Shown piece by piece: positions 1 through 10,309 of a stretch of 57,467 nucleotides of DNA. Every line of letters begins with the position of its first letter. Position 1 is the stretch's first letter. The stretch is taken from positions 1 to 57,467 of the forward strand of contig CACJNU010000001.1 of NCBI GenBank assembly GCA_902594875.1. Reading direction: 5' to 3'. Origin of the DNA: an uncultured Prochlorococcus sp. (lineage in GTDB: Bacteria; Cyanobacteriota; Cyanobacteriia; PCC-6307; Cyanobiaceae). The translations under genes were made by a program, and so were the position numbers. The notes under the pieces are model-generated. The model made no database searches, was not told the DNA's origin, and saw only the letters and a program-made list of their open reading frames with translations.

Positions 1-1259
1 AGCAACTAAGTTCAATTGGCCAACCTATTTGTAGGAATTTGGATATTTTTTTAAGTGGTGAGGAATGGGTTCAAGAAAGTTTTTTTAAACATTCTTTGAA
101 ATATGAGTTCTCGTTAATTGAAGGAGCAATGGGTCTATTTGATGGATTAGGATCAACAACCTATTCCAGCACAGCAAATATCTCTAAACTTCTTAATGCT
201 CCAATAATTTTTATTGTTAATGCTAGAGGTCAAGTAGCTTCTCTTTTGGCGACTGTTCGTGGTTTTAGAGATTTCGATAGTAAATTGTCAATGTCAGGAA
301 TTATTTTTAACAACGTTAATTCAAATAGACATAAAAAATTAATCAAAGAAGTTTTTAAAAATGAAGACATTGAAATTCTTGGTTTTTTACCATCTGATTC
401 AAAAATAACTTTAAACAAAGCTAATTTAGGTTTGATATCTCCATTGGATAATGATAAAAAAATTGATGTTGAATATTTTGCGAATTTCGCCGAAAGAAAT
501 CTTGAGGTATTGTCTCTTATTAAATTTCTGAAATCTCCACAAAAGAAAATATTTAATTCTGTCAGTTTTGAAGATTTTAAAATAGACAAAATTAAACCTA
601 TTGCAATTGCAGAAGATAAAATCTTTCATTTTCAATACCCTGAAACTAAGGAGTTTTTAAGCGAAATAGGGATACCATTGATTTCATGGAGTATTTATGA
701 TGATGAAGAAATACCTAATGAGGCTTCTTCTTTAATTATTCCTGGGGGGTTTCCTGAAAAATATGCTGATCATATAAGTAACTCTACAAAAAGCTTAAAT
801 TCGTTAAGGAAATTCCGCAAAAATGGATTTATTTATGCAGAGTGCGGAGGGATGATGATTTTAGGAGACTTTATAAAAGATGAAAATGGTAATAATCATA
901 AAATGTGCGGCATCCTGCCTTTTAGATCAAAAAAAAGTAAACTTTCAGTAGGTTATAGATATATTGAGGGTTTAAAAGATTCTCCAATCATTAAACAAAA
1001 TCAATTAATTAGAGGACATGAATTTCATTATTGGGAAATTGAAAATAATTTACCTGAACTTGATTTAAGAAGAACTGAGCATCAGAAGAAACTTTCTTCT
1101 CCATGGAAGATTAAATCTTGGGAAACTGAATACAAAAATGAAGGCTTTTTTGATGAAAATTTACATGCAAGTTGGATTCATTTACATTTTCCAAGTTCTC
1201 CAGAAGTTGCAAAAAATTTTATAGACTCCATCCAATTTAGTTTTTCAAAGGATTCTTAA
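1..1259 (+). CDS. cobB: Cobyrinic acid a,c-diamide synthase (CbiA/CobB), 5' truncated by window edge
   Basis: ATP- and glutamine-dependent amidation of cobyrinate side chains a and c in cobalamin synthesis. The reading frame is open from base 3, so the gene starts upstream of the window; the TTG at 39 is not the real start. The first part carries the P-loop-fold synthetase domain (EGAMGLFDG, typical of CbiA). The second part carries a class I glutamine amidotransferase domain with GGFPEKY and the nucleophile Cys in AECGGMMILG (Cys codon 843-845), and the His region HASWIHLHFPS near the C-terminus. About 419 codons are visible, close to full length for the family. It converges with the DUF212 gene, whose stop overlaps its own stop by 4 bases. 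Confident. Confidence 0.95.
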   Translation, partial: QLSSIGQPICRNLDIFLSGEEWVQESFFKHSLKYEFSLIEGAMGLFDGLGSTTYSSTANISKLLNAPIIFIVNARGQVASLLATVRGFRDFDSKLSMSGIIFNNVNSNRHKKLIKEVFKNEDIEILGFLPSDSKITLNKANLGLISPLDNDKKIDVEYFANFAERNLEVLSLIKFLKSPQKKIFNSVSFEDFKIDKIKPIAIAEDKIFHFQYPETKEFLSEIGIPLISWSIYDDEEIPNEASSLIIPGGFPEKYADHISNSTKSLNSLRKFRKNGFIYAECGGMMILGDFIKDENGNNHKMCGILPFRSKKSKLSVGYRYIEGLKDSPIIKQNQLIRGHEFHYWEIENNLPELDLRRTEHQKKLSSPWKIKSWETEYKNEGFFDENLHASWIHLHFPSSPEVAKNFIDSIQFSFSKDS

Positions 1260-1735
1260 TTTATTATCAATTCAAATATTTTAACAGGAGAGCCTAAAAA
1301 AAACATTCCAGGCAAAGTTATTAATGGTCCTAAAAAACTCCCGACCATGACCTCAATTTTTGTATGACCCAGGGTCTCTTTCAAAAGTAATTCAGATTGA
1401 GGGTCTATTTTTTTTGATATTTTATTGATTTCTGCAGCTTGAATTCCAGCTGATTTTCGAACACCACTAGCGTCATACATAACTATTAGTGCTACAGCAA
1501 CTGATAATGCGAATATTGAGCTATCAAATCCCAATTCATAACCTATACCAGATGAGGCGCCAGTTATTAAGGCTGAATGACTTGAGGGCATACCACCCGT
1601 TTCGAACATAATTCCTAATCTTATCTCTCCAGTGAAAAAGAAATTGAATGCAATTTTAAAAAATTGAGCTAATAAACAGGATAATAAGCTCCAGAAAAGA
1701 ACTGAATTATTAAAAATGGAAAAAAACTCAAACAT
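1256..1735 (-). CDS. DUF212 / divergent PAP2-family membrane protein (YuiD-like)
   Basis: Small membrane protein of 159 residues distantly related to the PAP2/vanadium haloperoxidase superfamily. The family signature GGMPSSHSA is at residues 47-55 and YDASGVRKSAG at 87-97; the SSH is the remnant of the phosphatase His motif. Hydrophobic segments are at about 8-33, 52-66, 75-88 and near 135-150. The substrate is unknown for this family; an acid phosphatase role is often assumed but not shown. It sits 13 bp downstream of crtE on the same strand, so co-transcription is likely, and a lipid- or isoprenoid-phosphate role would fit that neighbour (inference). Confidence 0.85.
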   Translation of the reverse strand: MFEFFSIFNNSVLFWSLLSCLLAQFFKIAFNFFFTGEIRLGIMFETGGMPSSHSALITGASSGIGYELGFDSSIFALSVAVALIVMYDASGVRKSAGIQAAEINKISKKIDPQSELLLKETLGHTKIEVMVGSFLGPLITLPGMFFLGSPVKIFELIIN

Positions 1736-1748
1736 AAATTAAAACCAA

Positions 1749-2651
1749 TTATCTGTCTCGATTTGTAATAAAGTCGGCTAACGATATTAGATATTTTGCA
1801 TCTGCACCCCAAGGTTCAATTGCTTTTTTTGCTTTTTCAACTAAATCAAATGCTCTTTTTTTTGACTCCTCCATTCCAAGTAATTTAGGGTAAGTAGTTT
1901 TATCAGCTAAAAGATCTTTGCCGGCAGTTTTACCAAGCTTTTCACTGCTGGAGGTTAAATCAAGAATATCATCTATTATTTGGAAGGCTAAACCAATTCC
2001 CTCTGCATATGATGTTAAAGCTCGTAATAGTTTTTCTTCAGCTCCTGCGATCATCGCACCTGTTCTCACGCAAGCCTTTAATAAAGCTCCAGTCTTATGG
2101 AGATGAATATATTCGAGGGTTTCAAGGTCGACTTCTTTCCCTTCGCATTCCAAATCAACAACTTGTCCCCCGACTAGGCCTGGTGCACCAGCAACTAGGG
2201 ATAATTCGCCAACTACATTTAATAATCTATTTGGATCGACTCCTGGGCTTCTTAAAGAGACCATTTCAAAAGCCCTGGTTAATAAAGCATCACCTGCAAG
2301 AATAGCTATTGCATCTCCATATACTTTATGATTTGTAGGCCTACCTCTCCTTAAGTCATCATTATCCATAGCGGGCAGGTCATCATGAATCAAGGACATT
2401 GTATGTATCATTTCTATTGCTACTGCCGTAGGAACAGCAAGAGAGGGTTCCCCTCCAGCCAGTGAGCAAGATGCTAAACATAAAATTGGACGAATTCTTT
2501 TACCTCCAGCTAAAAGAGAATATCTCATTGATTCTCTTAATATTTCTGGATTCTCAGGGCCTAAGGAAAAATCGAGTGCTTCTTCTACAACCTTTTTTGT
2601 GTTTTTAAGATATGTTTCGAAATCAGAAATATTATTTATTACTTCAGTCAT
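1749..2651 (-). CDS. crtE: Geranylgeranyl diphosphate synthase (polyprenyl synthase)
   Basis: Condenses IPP with DMAPP/GPP/FPP to make C20 geranylgeranyl-PP, the precursor of carotenoids, phytol tails of chlorophyll, and quinones. The 300-residue length is normal. The first Asp-rich motif is DDLPAMD at 90-96 followed by DDLRRGRP; the second is DDILD at 227-231. KRIRP at 51-55 is the IPP-binding segment. Trans-prenyltransferase fold, soluble. The ATG start is preceded by a short gap to folD (36 bp), so folD-crtE-DUF212 may form one minus-strand transcription unit. Product chain length is inferred from the family and the photosynthetic context. Confidence 0.95.
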   Translation of the reverse strand: MTEVINNISDFETYLKNTKKVVEEALDFSLGPENPEILRESMRYSLLAGGKRIRPILCLASCSLAGGEPSLAVPTAVAIEMIHTMSLIHDDLPAMDNDDLRRGRPTNHKVYGDAIAILAGDALLTRAFEMVSLRSPGVDPNRLLNVVGELSLVAGAPGLVGGQVVDLECEGKEVDLETLEYIHLHKTGALLKACVRTGAMIAGAEEKLLRALTSYAEGIGLAFQIIDDILDLTSSSEKLGKTAGKDLLADKTTYPKLLGMEESKKRAFDLVEKAKKAIEPWGADAKYLISLADFITNRDR

Positions 2652-2687
2652 TTTATACCTTTAATAAAAAAAAATTCATCTTGGAGT

Positions 2688-3584
2688 TTATGGCAAAAGG
2701 TCATTAAGAGATGATGATAAACCAAATTTTTTTTGCCAGCTAAAAATAGTATTTACTAGTAACATTGTTACTGTCATTGGTCCAACACCCCCTGGTACAG
2801 GAGTGTAAGCAAACACTTTAGAAATAACATCTTCTAATAATACATCGCCACATAATCTGGTTTGATTTTTATCGGAACTTTTTAATCTATGTATTCCAAC
2901 ATCAATAATTACTGCTCCTTCTTTCACAAAACTAGAATCTACAAGATTAGGTTTTCCTACAGCCGCAATTAGAATATCGGCTTCTCTACAGATTTTATTC
3001 AAATTTAATGTTTTTGAATGAGTCATTGTTACCGTACCATTTAGATTCAACAACATAAGCGATAGGGGTTTCCCAACAAGCAAACTTCTTCCAATAACAA
3101 CAATTTTCTTACCTTCAATTGTAATATTTTGGGATCTTAATAAATTAATAATTCCTGCTGGCGTACATGATCTCATCGCGGGCTCATTTTTCACTAATTT
3201 TCCTATGTTTATCTCATTTAATCCATCTACATCTTTGCTTGGATTAATATGGCTGATCAGTTTTTGCTCATCAAACTTCTTTGGGATGGGAAGTTGTAGC
3301 AAAATTCCATCAATATCCTTATCAGAATTAAGTTTGATTATTAATTGTTCAACATCTTTTTGCTCTACACTATCCTTTAGGTGAAAGATAAAGCTTTTTA
3401 TTCCAATCCGTGAACATGCTTTTTCCTTATTATTAACGTAAACACCACTTGCAGGGTCTTCACCTACTCTTATTACAGCTAAACCAGGAGTTCTTTTTGC
3501 GAATTTTTTATTACTAGAGATATAGTCATTTAATCTCTCTTCAATTTCAAGAGATAATTTTTTACCGTCTAATTTTAATGACAT
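2688..3584 (-). CDS. folD: Bifunctional methylenetetrahydrofolate dehydrogenase / methenyl-THF cyclohydrolase
   Basis: Interconverts 5,10-methylene-THF, 5,10-methenyl-THF and 10-formyl-THF using NADP, supplying one-carbon units to purine and Met-tRNA formylation. Of 298 residues, the catalytic Tyr/Lys pair is Y49-x3-K53 (YVNNK), the folate segment [10 protein letters not shown] lies near residue 95, the NADP loop GRSLLVGKP near 165, and the C-terminal signature is [12 protein letters not shown]. First gene of a probable folD-crtE-DUF212 unit on the minus strand; divergent from the HD-domain gene with a 74-bp shared upstream region. Confidence 0.95.
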   Translation of the reverse strand: MSLKLDGKKLSLEIEERLNDYISSNKKFAKRTPGLAVIRVGEDPASGVYVNNKEKACSRIGIKSFIFHLKDSVEQKDVEQLIIKLNSDKDIDGILLQLPIPKKFDEQKLISHINPSKDVDGLNEINIGKLVKNEPAMRSCTPAGIINLLRSQNITIEGKKIVVIGRSLLVGKPLSLMLLNLNGTVTMTHSKTLNLNKICREADILIAAVGKPNLVDSSFVKEGAVIIDVGIHRLKSSDKNQTRLCGDVLLEDVISKVFAYTPVPGGVGPMTVTMLLVNTIFSWQKKFGLSSSLNDLLP

Positions 3585-3658
3585 TTATAAAAACATCTCC
3601 TTTTTACTTCTAGCATGCCTATAATTCTAAATTATTCAAATAGATTTAATTATATTCT

Positions 3659-5131
3659 GTGCAAAACATCACAACTACCTTAAAGAAATTGTTTTATCTA
3701 TGGAGGCGAAGTCAAGTTCCAGTAAAACAACCAATTAAAATTTCAAGAATAGATAATCTCATAATTTTTTTACTATGCATTTTAAATTCAATAATTTCTT
3801 CTTATAAATTACTTCTTATTACGCCTTTAAATATCGCAGATATTTTTTCTTGGCTTTTAACCTTTACTGAAATACTTATTAGTTCAGGAATTTTGATATT
3901 AGTTTCAAAAAAAGAGAATCCCACAATTTCTTCAAGACAGATTATCTTGATCATTTCCCTTCTTTTGGGAGTACAAGTTACGAAATTAGCCTTATCTTCA
4001 ACAATAAGTCCATTATCTTTGATAATTCCACCAGCATTAATAATTTCTCAAGGAATGGGAAGCATAACAGCTTTAGCTTGGGTATCCATAGCGAGCTTTA
4101 GTTGGCCAGATCCAGCAGTTGCTGTAAATAATAATTTATTTATTATTTTATTAGTTTGCTCTTTAGTAGTATCTCTACTGGGAGGAAGAATAAGAAGTAG
4201 AGCACAATTACTCCAACTATCAATTTTGGTACCTATAGGATCATACTTGAGTCAATTGATATTGATAAGTAAAGATAGAATATCTCTTTTTAATAAGCAA
4301 GATTTTGTTTTAGCTAATGGGGATATATTTTCTGATTCCTTGCTATTAGCCATAGTAATGCTTTTTACTATTTTATTTATTCCTATTTTTGAATCGCTAT
4401 TCGGATTATTAACTAAAGCAAGATTACTTGAATTGGCTGATAAGGAGAAACCTCTAATTAGAAGATTGTCTCTTGAAGCTCCAGGTACTTTTGAACATAC
4501 CTTACTTATATGTGGTTTGGCAGAGGAAGCTACAAGAATGATTGGGGGTGATATTGATCTAATTAAAACTGGAGCGTTGTATCATGATGTTGGTAAATTA
4601 CATGCACCTAATTGGTTTATCGAAAATCAGGATGGTTCAAATAATCCGCATGATGAATTAGATGATCCGATTAAAAGTGCAGAGGTATTACAAGCGCACG
4701 TTGATGAAGGATTGAAATTTGCAAGAAAAAATAGACTACCTAAACTCATAGCTAATTTTATCCCTGAACATCAAGGAACACTAAAAATGGGATATTTTTT
4801 TCAAAAAGCAAAAGAAAAAAATCTTGATATTAGTGAATATCATTTTAGATACAAAGGCCCTATCCCTCAGTCAAAAGAAACAGCTATTCTAATGCTTGCA
4901 GATGGATGTGAAGCAGCACTGAGAGCTATGAATATTAATGCATCTGATGAAGAGGCTTTGGAAATAATATCTAATATTATCTACTCGCGTCAAAAAGATG
5001 GGCAATTAATTGATAGTAATTTATCGAAAGGAGAAATTTTTTTAATAAAAAGGGCATTCTTGAATGTGTGGAAAAGAATTAGACATAGAAGAATTCAGTA
5101 TCCTACTAGCAAGAATAATACTTTTTCATAA
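3659..5131 (+). CDS. Membrane HD-domain phosphohydrolase, PgpH-like (candidate c-di-AMP phosphodiesterase)
   Basis: A multi-spanning N-terminal half (about residues 25-255, roughly seven hydrophobic segments) is followed by a cytosolic HD domain. Visible metal ligands: His at about 280 (TFEHTLLICGLAEEA), HD at about 308 (ALYHDVGKL), PEHQG near 367 and ADGCEAALRA near 418. This layout matches PgpH (7TMR-HDED), which hydrolyses c-di-AMP. PgpH proteins normally carry a large extracellular HDED region and run to 700 residues or more; this one has 490 and starts almost directly with the membrane segments, so the sensor part is missing. The GTG start at 3659 is the first in frame. The c-di-AMP substrate is inferred from family only. 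Confidence 0.8.
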   Translation: MQNITTTLKKLFYLWRRSQVPVKQPIKISRIDNLIIFLLCILNSIISSYKLLLITPLNIADIFSWLLTFTEILISSGILILVSKKENPTISSRQIILIISLLLGVQVTKLALSSTISPLSLIIPPALIISQGMGSITALAWVSIASFSWPDPAVAVNNNLFIILLVCSLVVSLLGGRIRSRAQLLQLSILVPIGSYLSQLILISKDRISLFNKQDFVLANGDIFSDSLLLAIVMLFTILFIPIFESLFGLLTKARLLELADKEKPLIRRLSLEAPGTFEHTLLICGLAEEATRMIGGDIDLIKTGALYHDVGKLHAPNWFIENQDGSNNPHDELDDPIKSAEVLQAHVDEGLKFARKNRLPKLIANFIPEHQGTLKMGYFFQKAKEKNLDISEYHFRYKGPIPQSKETAILMLADGCEAALRAMNINASDEEALEIISNIIYSRQKDGQLIDSNLSKGEIFLIKRAFLNVWKRIRHRRIQYPTSKNNTFS

Positions 5132-5140
5132 TTTTCAATT

Positions 5141-5533
5141 TTATAGTCTAATACTTCTTCGATGTTTTGGATTACACCAATATATAAGAGCTAGTGTACT
5201 TAATAATGTTGTTAAAAGAGTAACCCCACCAATTCCAAAAATGTCTTTAAGAGTTATGAGTCTCACCACTGAATAAGGACCCGTCCCAGAAATTACCATT
5301 GATAAAGATACTAGAGTTAATGTTACTCCCCATTTTCTTTCTGCTAAAAGAGCTGCTGAAGAAACTATTCCAACGATCGCAGCAGGCCAACCAAGACTTA
5401 TAGCAAGAGTAATGTTTGCAACTTTTAGTGGAGGCCCATAACTTATTATTATTGCGATTATTGGAAGTGCAATTATATTGCTGACTAACCCAACCCATGA
5501 AAGTGCCCAATATCCTAGTAACCTTTCTCTCAT
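5141..5533 (-). CDS. Conserved four-helix membrane protein of unknown function
   Basis: I do not recognise a named family. The 130 residues form about four hydrophobic segments (near 10-30, 38-60, 66-85 and 100-118) joined by short loops; there is no signal peptide and no obvious catalytic motif. The C-terminus is short and basic (KHRRSIRL). It converges with the PgpH-like gene with only 9 bp between stops, and is separated from leuA by about 80 bp. Codon use is like the neighbours, so I treat it as a real gene. Confidence 0.75.
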   Translation of the reverse strand: MRERLLGYWALSWVGLVSNIIALPIIAIIISYGPPLKVANITLAISLGWPAAIVGIVSSAALLAERKWGVTLTLVSLSMVISGTGPYSVVRLITLKDIFGIGGVTLLTTLLSTLALIYWCNPKHRRSIRL

Positions 5534-5614
5534 TATTTACTACTTTAACTACTAAATTAATCTACAATATTAAGAGACCGTTTTTAATGCTACTTAATAT
5601 TCCTAAGAAATAAT

Positions 5615-7255
5615 TTAATTTGCGTGATTAGGTAAAAATGGATCTTTCGAATTTTCTAAATTATCAAATTGCGGGTGAATTGAATTTTTCTTCTCAGAAA
5701 ATACAAGTCTATTTAAAGCATTAACGTAAGCATTCGCAGCAGCAACTACGACATCAGTATCAGCAGAATGACCAGAATATATTTTATTATCTCTTCTTAT
5801 TCTTATTGTTACTTCGCCTAAGGCATCAATTCCTTCTGTAACCGACTTAACAGAGAATTCAATTAATTCATTAGGAACTTTAGCTAATTTATTTAAAGCC
5901 TCGCATACGGCATCAACGGGTCCAGTACCTATTGAAACAGCAGTATCCTCAGTATTATCTTCCGTATTTAGAAGCGAAATGGTAGCAGTAGGTTTAGATG
6001 CGTTACCACAACTTACTTGTACAAGACTTAATTGAAATTTAGCTTCTGGGAGCTGAACTTGTTCACTTACAATTGCTTCTAAGTCTCTATCGGTAATTTC
6101 TCTTTTCCTATCAGCTAAATCCTTAAAACGTGCAAAAGCGTCATTTAAATCTTCTCTGCTCAAGTCATATCCCATTTCTTCTAATCTTGCTCTTACTGCA
6201 CTTCTTCCACTAAGTTTCCCTAAAGATATTTTGTTGTCACTCAAACCAACAGTTTTTGCATCGATAATTTCGTAAGTTAGTCTATTTTTTAAAACCCCAT
6301 CCTGATGAATGCCCGACTCATGGGCAAAAGCGTTAGCGCCCACAATTGCTTTATTAGGTTGTACAGTCATTCCAGTTAGGTTGGAAACAAGTCTAGAGGT
6401 TTTTGTTATCTCTTCTGTTCTTATAGCGGTAAGAGGAGTTGGTGAATCTGGATTTCTTTTGAAAAAAATATTAAAAAAACTTTTCCTAACATGCAGTGCC
6501 ATTACCAATTCTTCTAGAGAGGCATTCCCAGCTCTTTCCCCAATTCCATTAATAGTACATTCTAGTTGTCTTGCTCCATTTTTTACTGCCTCTAGAAAAT
6601 TGGCTACTGCTAAACCCAAATCATTATGACCATGAACCGAGATTACTGCCTCATCAATATTTGGAACGTTTTTATTTATATCGGCAATTAGTTTCCCAAA
6701 TTCACTAGGAGTTGTAAATCCAACAGTATCTGGGATATTTATTGTTGTCGCTCCTGCAGAAATTGCTAGTTGAATCACTTCGTATAAAAAATCAGGATCA
6801 CTTCTTGAGGCATCTTCACAAGAAAATTCAATATCATCTACCAATGATTTTGCATAATTAACCATTTCTGGGACTATTTGAAGAACATCTTTTCTGGATT
6901 TTTTAAGTTTATGTTTAAGGTGAATATCACTTGTAGCAATAAAAGTATGTATTCTTTTCTTGGGAGCTGGACTGACGGCATCGTAACAAGCTTTTATATC
7001 TCCTTTAGATGCTCTAGCTAAACCGCATATTGTAGGGCCATTTTCTTTCCCTACGGCGTTGGCAATTTTATTAACAGCTTTAAAATCTCCTGGACTTGCG
7101 AAAGGGAATCCAGCTTCAATAACATCAACCCCTAACCTTGCTAATTGATGCGCGATAGCAAGCTTTTCTTCGAGATTTAAGCTGGCACCAGGAGATTGCT
7201 CTCCATCTCGAAGAGTTGTATCAAAGATCAAAATTCTTCCAGGATCTTTTGACAT
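5615..7255 (-). CDS. leuA: 2-isopropylmalate synthase
   Basis: First committed step of leucine synthesis: acetyl-CoA + 2-oxoisovalerate to 2-isopropylmalate. The 546 residues contain the TIM-barrel start [13 protein letters not shown], the metal-binding [26 protein letters not shown], and HESGIHQDG, followed by the C-terminal LeuA regulatory domain (leucine feedback), ending with [16 protein letters not shown] sequence and [18 protein letters not shown]. Length and domain order are those of the bacterial LeuA type 1 enzyme. It stands alone on its strand, with a 229-bp upstream region that shows no obvious attenuator peptide. Confidence 0.97.
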   Translation of the reverse strand: MSKDPGRILIFDTTLRDGEQSPGASLNLEEKLAIAHQLARLGVDVIEAGFPFASPGDFKAVNKIANAVGKENGPTICGLARASKGDIKACYDAVSPAPKKRIHTFIATSDIHLKHKLKKSRKDVLQIVPEMVNYAKSLVDDIEFSCEDASRSDPDFLYEVIQLAISAGATTINIPDTVGFTTPSEFGKLIADINKNVPNIDEAVISVHGHNDLGLAVANFLEAVKNGARQLECTINGIGERAGNASLEELVMALHVRKSFFNIFFKRNPDSPTPLTAIRTEEITKTSRLVSNLTGMTVQPNKAIVGANAFAHESGIHQDGVLKNRLTYEIIDAKTVGLSDNKISLGKLSGRSAVRARLEEMGYDLSREDLNDAFARFKDLADRKREITDRDLEAIVSEQVQLPEAKFQLSLVQVSCGNASKPTATISLLNTEDNTEDTAVSIGTGPVDAVCEALNKLAKVPNELIEFSVKSVTEGIDALGEVTIRIRRDNKIYSGHSADTDVVVAAANAYVNALNRLVFSEKKNSIHPQFDNLENSKDPFLPNHAN

Positions 7256-7484
7256 TAAAGGTAATAAACTAAACTTATATTAAGCTAATTAAAAAAATTT
7301 GACTAGATTTAGTTCAATAAAAATTTGCTGCAAGTCTGTAATTTAAATAATATTGGTTAAAATTCTGAAGATAAAAATGAAATACTTTAATTATTAAAGT
7401 ATTCTTTTAGGATGAAAAACTTCCTTTTATAAAACGTTATTTTTGATTTTTTATAAAAAATTACATGAATAAATTATATAAAGT

Positions 7485-9068
7485 ATGAATGGGCAATTCC
7501 CCCAAAAAAATGTTTTAGGTCAGTTAGCGATAGTTTTACATGCTCATCTACCTTATGTCAGAAAAAATGAAAAGAACTCCTTAGAAGAGGATTGGTTATT
7601 TCAAGCGATTTTGGAATGTTATATACCACTACTTCAATCAATAGAATTTTCCAAAAATGAAAATCCTGAAAATACAAAACTTACTATAAGTTTGTCTCCA
7701 ACATTATTATCACTTCTAAATAATAAACAAATTCAAGAAACTTTCCCAAGCTGGATTAAAACAAGGAATGATTTCCTAAATGAACTACCACTAGAAGAAA
7801 AAAATGCCTCTGAATTTTTAATGAAAAATCTTAATGAAAAATACTTATATTGGCAAAATTGTTCTGGAAATTTAATTGAGAAGTTTAGGGTTTTAAATAA
7901 CTCTGGAAATTTGGATATTCTTACTTGTGCTGCTACTCACGGATATTTGCCAATTCTAAGGGAGAATCCTGAAACTGTAAAAGGACAAATTAATACTGCA
8001 ATTAGGAGCCATAAGAATATTTTTGGAACAAAGCCCCTAGGTATTTGGTTACCTGAATGTGCTTATTATGAGAATTTAGACAAAATACTAGTTAATTCCG
8101 GCATAAGATATGCAATCTTAGACGGGCATGGGATACTTAATGCCACACCTAGGCCTAGGTATGGCGTGTACGCTCCAATCTGTTCAAAAAAAGGAGTGGC
8201 CTTCTTTGGAAGAGATAGTGAGTCAACTTTGCCCGTTTGGTCTGCTAAGGATGGATTCCCAGGAGATAAAGTTTATAGAGAATTTCACAAAGATTTAGGT
8301 TGGGAATTACCTATCTCCAAGCTCCAAAAGAAAGGTATCTCAACTAAAAGACCTTTGGGGTTGAAGTTTCATAAGATTACAGATGATAATGCACCATTAG
8401 GGGAAAAGGCGTTTTACTTAGAAAATGAAGCAAAGAAGAAGGCTGCAGAACATGCTGATAATTATCTTCTCGCGAGATCTAAACAATTAGAAAAATTAAC
8501 ATTATCCTCTTCCTTTAAGCCCTTATTGGTAGCTCCATTTGATGCAGAGTTATTTGGTCATTGGTGGTATGAGGGACCTTTTTTTATTGAAAATATTTTA
8601 AAGAACTCTAGTAAATATTCAATTAAGCTTACGAATTTAAAAGAATTCTTACTTCAAAAGCCAAAACTTCAGATTTGTGATCCATCACCATCAAGCTGGG
8701 GACAAGGAGGTTACCATAATTACTGGATTAATGACGCAAATGCATGGATTGTTCCAGAGATCACAAAAGCAGGCTCAACTTTTGTTGATTTATGCTCGAA
8801 AAATTTAAATAATGAATCATCCTCACGACTTTTCAAGCAAGCAGCAAGAGAATTACTTCTCTCTGAGTCCTCTGATTGGAGTTTTATCCTAAGAGCTGGA
8901 ACTACAACTGAGCTTGCAAAAGAGAGGATAGAAAGACATTTGTTTAGATTCTGGAAAATAATTGAAATGATTAAAAATCATTCTAACTTTAATTTAAAAT
9001 TTCTTGAAGATATTGAGGAAGAAGATAAAGTTTTTCCAGATATCAATATTGATGATTGGCGAAAATAA
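7485..9068 (+). CDS. Glycoside hydrolase family 57 protein (glucan branching enzyme type)
   Basis: GH57 enzymes act on alpha-glucans; the 527-residue forms with a DUF1957-like C-terminal domain are 1,4-alpha-glucan branching enzymes that shape glycogen. Visible: the N-terminal barrel strand LAIVLHAHLPYVR, nucleophile region GIWLPECAYY (Glu), DUF-type segment FGRDSES, the acid region PFDAELFGHWWYEGPFF (Asp), and WGQGGYHNYWIND. C-terminal helices include ELLLSESSDW, characteristic of this subgroup. Cytosolic, no signal peptide. It is convergent with crtL (6 bp between stops). Branching activity rather than amylase is inferred from length and domain content. Confidence 0.9.
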   Translation: MNGQFPQKNVLGQLAIVLHAHLPYVRKNEKNSLEEDWLFQAILECYIPLLQSIEFSKNENPENTKLTISLSPTLLSLLNNKQIQETFPSWIKTRNDFLNELPLEEKNASEFLMKNLNEKYLYWQNCSGNLIEKFRVLNNSGNLDILTCAATHGYLPILRENPETVKGQINTAIRSHKNIFGTKPLGIWLPECAYYENLDKILVNSGIRYAILDGHGILNATPRPRYGVYAPICSKKGVAFFGRDSESTLPVWSAKDGFPGDKVYREFHKDLGWELPISKLQKKGISTKRPLGLKFHKITDDNAPLGEKAFYLENEAKKKAAEHADNYLLARSKQLEKLTLSSSFKPLLVAPFDAELFGHWWYEGPFFIENILKNSSKYSIKLTNLKEFLLQKPKLQICDPSPSSWGQGGYHNYWINDANAWIVPEITKAGSTFVDLCSKNLNNESSSRLFKQAARELLLSESSDWSFILRAGTTTELAKERIERHLFRFWKIIEMIKNHSNFNLKFLEDIEEEDKVFPDINIDDWRK

Positions 9069-9074
9069 AAAATA

Positions 9075-10286
9075 CTAATTTAATTTAAGCATTCCTAGTT
9101 TTACTCTTAGAGGTGAATTTATGAACATTTTACTCATAACATAAATTAGTTTTGGAAGAGGAAGTGTATTAGTTAGAAATCCTACCCATTCATCGGTCGA
9201 TAATTTAAAGAAGTTTGAGAAAAAGCTTCTTAATTTACTTTCGTCAAAACTCATCAATCTTCTTAAACCATATTGGTAAAGTTTATGCCTTTGTGTTAAC
9301 TCGTAAGGCCAAAGGATCCCCCAACCTTTTGACGCTAGTTCAAGAGAACTTAGATTAGGTTCTTTTAAAAAAATTGCTAATTTTTCTGCAAGCAGTGGAG
9401 CTCTTCTTAATAAAGAACCGATCATGTATCCTGATGCAGGATGCACCATGCTTGCTGAGCCTCCAAAACCAAGAACAAATTGTTTTTTAAAAGGGAGGGG
9501 TAAATTCATTGGAAAAAGACAATTCTCTTCATGAAAAACTTCAACTACCTTAATACCCTTACTATTAAGCCTTTTAAAAAGTCTTTTTTTAAGGTTTTCT
9601 TGGGATAGTGCAGGATAACTTGCTAATGATGTTTCCTCAACAAAAAAAGTTTCATTTCCAAGGTCCATTGCATAGAGAAAGGAAGGAGATGATAACTTTT
9701 CTTCATTGTTTAAATGATTTGGACGAAAATCCATTAAAACAAACTGTTCTTTTTTGACGGGTGGGGATGAAAATTTACCGACAATTCCATACGCAGCTTG
9801 TTGAGCGATTTCATTTTGGACTGGTCTTTTTACAAAATTACTTTTATGACCACTTGCGTCAATGACTAACCTCGCCTTTATCCTAAGTCCTGAAGAACAA
9901 ATAACCTCAGATAGTTTATTTTTCTCTTTAATATCTGTTGCTGTTTCATTCAACCATTCAATCCCTTTACACTTTTTTAAAAGTTCATTTTGAAAAGCTT
10001 CTTGATTTATTAAACCATAATCATAATTATGTTTTGTTGGATTATCTCCCTCTTTATTTTCTCCGTTTCCAAAAAAACTAACTGTTTTACACCATCGATG
10101 AGATAACAAAGACTCTAATCCTAATTCCTCTAATTCAGAAGCCCAAATACCATATGTATTCTCCCATTTTTCATTTGGAGATTTAGTGGATATTCCCTTT
10201 ATTTTAAGATCTTGCTTGGCTAATTCTGAAGCTAAGCATAGTGCTGCAGGCCCTGAACCTAAAATTAAAATATCAAGTATTTCCAT
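9075..10286 (-). CDS. crtL: Lycopene cyclase, CrtL type (probably the beta-cyclase)
   Basis: FAD-dependent cyclisation of lycopene ends to give beta-carotene. The 403-residue protein begins with the Rossmann dinucleotide motif LILGSGPAALCLASELA, then NTYGIWASEL, VIDASGHKS, the YGI/MDFR segment (AAYGIVGKF, LMDFRPNHL) and GFGGSASMVHPASGYMIG, all standard in CrtL/LCY enzymes. Prochlorococcus has two paralogues (beta and epsilon); the position next to gyrA makes me favour the beta enzyme, but the sequence alone does not let me exclude the epsilon one. Only 23 bp separate it from gyrA upstream on the same strand. Confidence 0.9.
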   Translation of the reverse strand: MEILDILILGSGPAALCLASELAKQDLKIKGISTKSPNEKWENTYGIWASELEELGLESLLSHRWCKTVSFFGNGENKEGDNPTKHNYDYGLINQEAFQNELLKKCKGIEWLNETATDIKEKNKLSEVICSSGLRIKARLVIDASGHKSNFVKRPVQNEIAQQAAYGIVGKFSSPPVKKEQFVLMDFRPNHLNNEEKLSSPSFLYAMDLGNETFFVEETSLASYPALSQENLKKRLFKRLNSKGIKVVEVFHEENCLFPMNLPLPFKKQFVLGFGGSASMVHPASGYMIGSLLRRAPLLAEKLAIFLKEPNLSSLELASKGWGILWPYELTQRHKLYQYGLRRLMSFDESKLRSFFSNFFKLSTDEWVGFLTNTLPLPKLIYVMSKMFINSPLRVKLGMLKLN

Positions 10287-10309
10287 ATGATTTAATAAAT
10301 CAATTTCTT

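Noticed and set aside
7256..7484. Possible leucine attenuator before leuA
   Set aside because: No leader peptide with a run of Leu codons and no terminator/antiterminator pair was visible.
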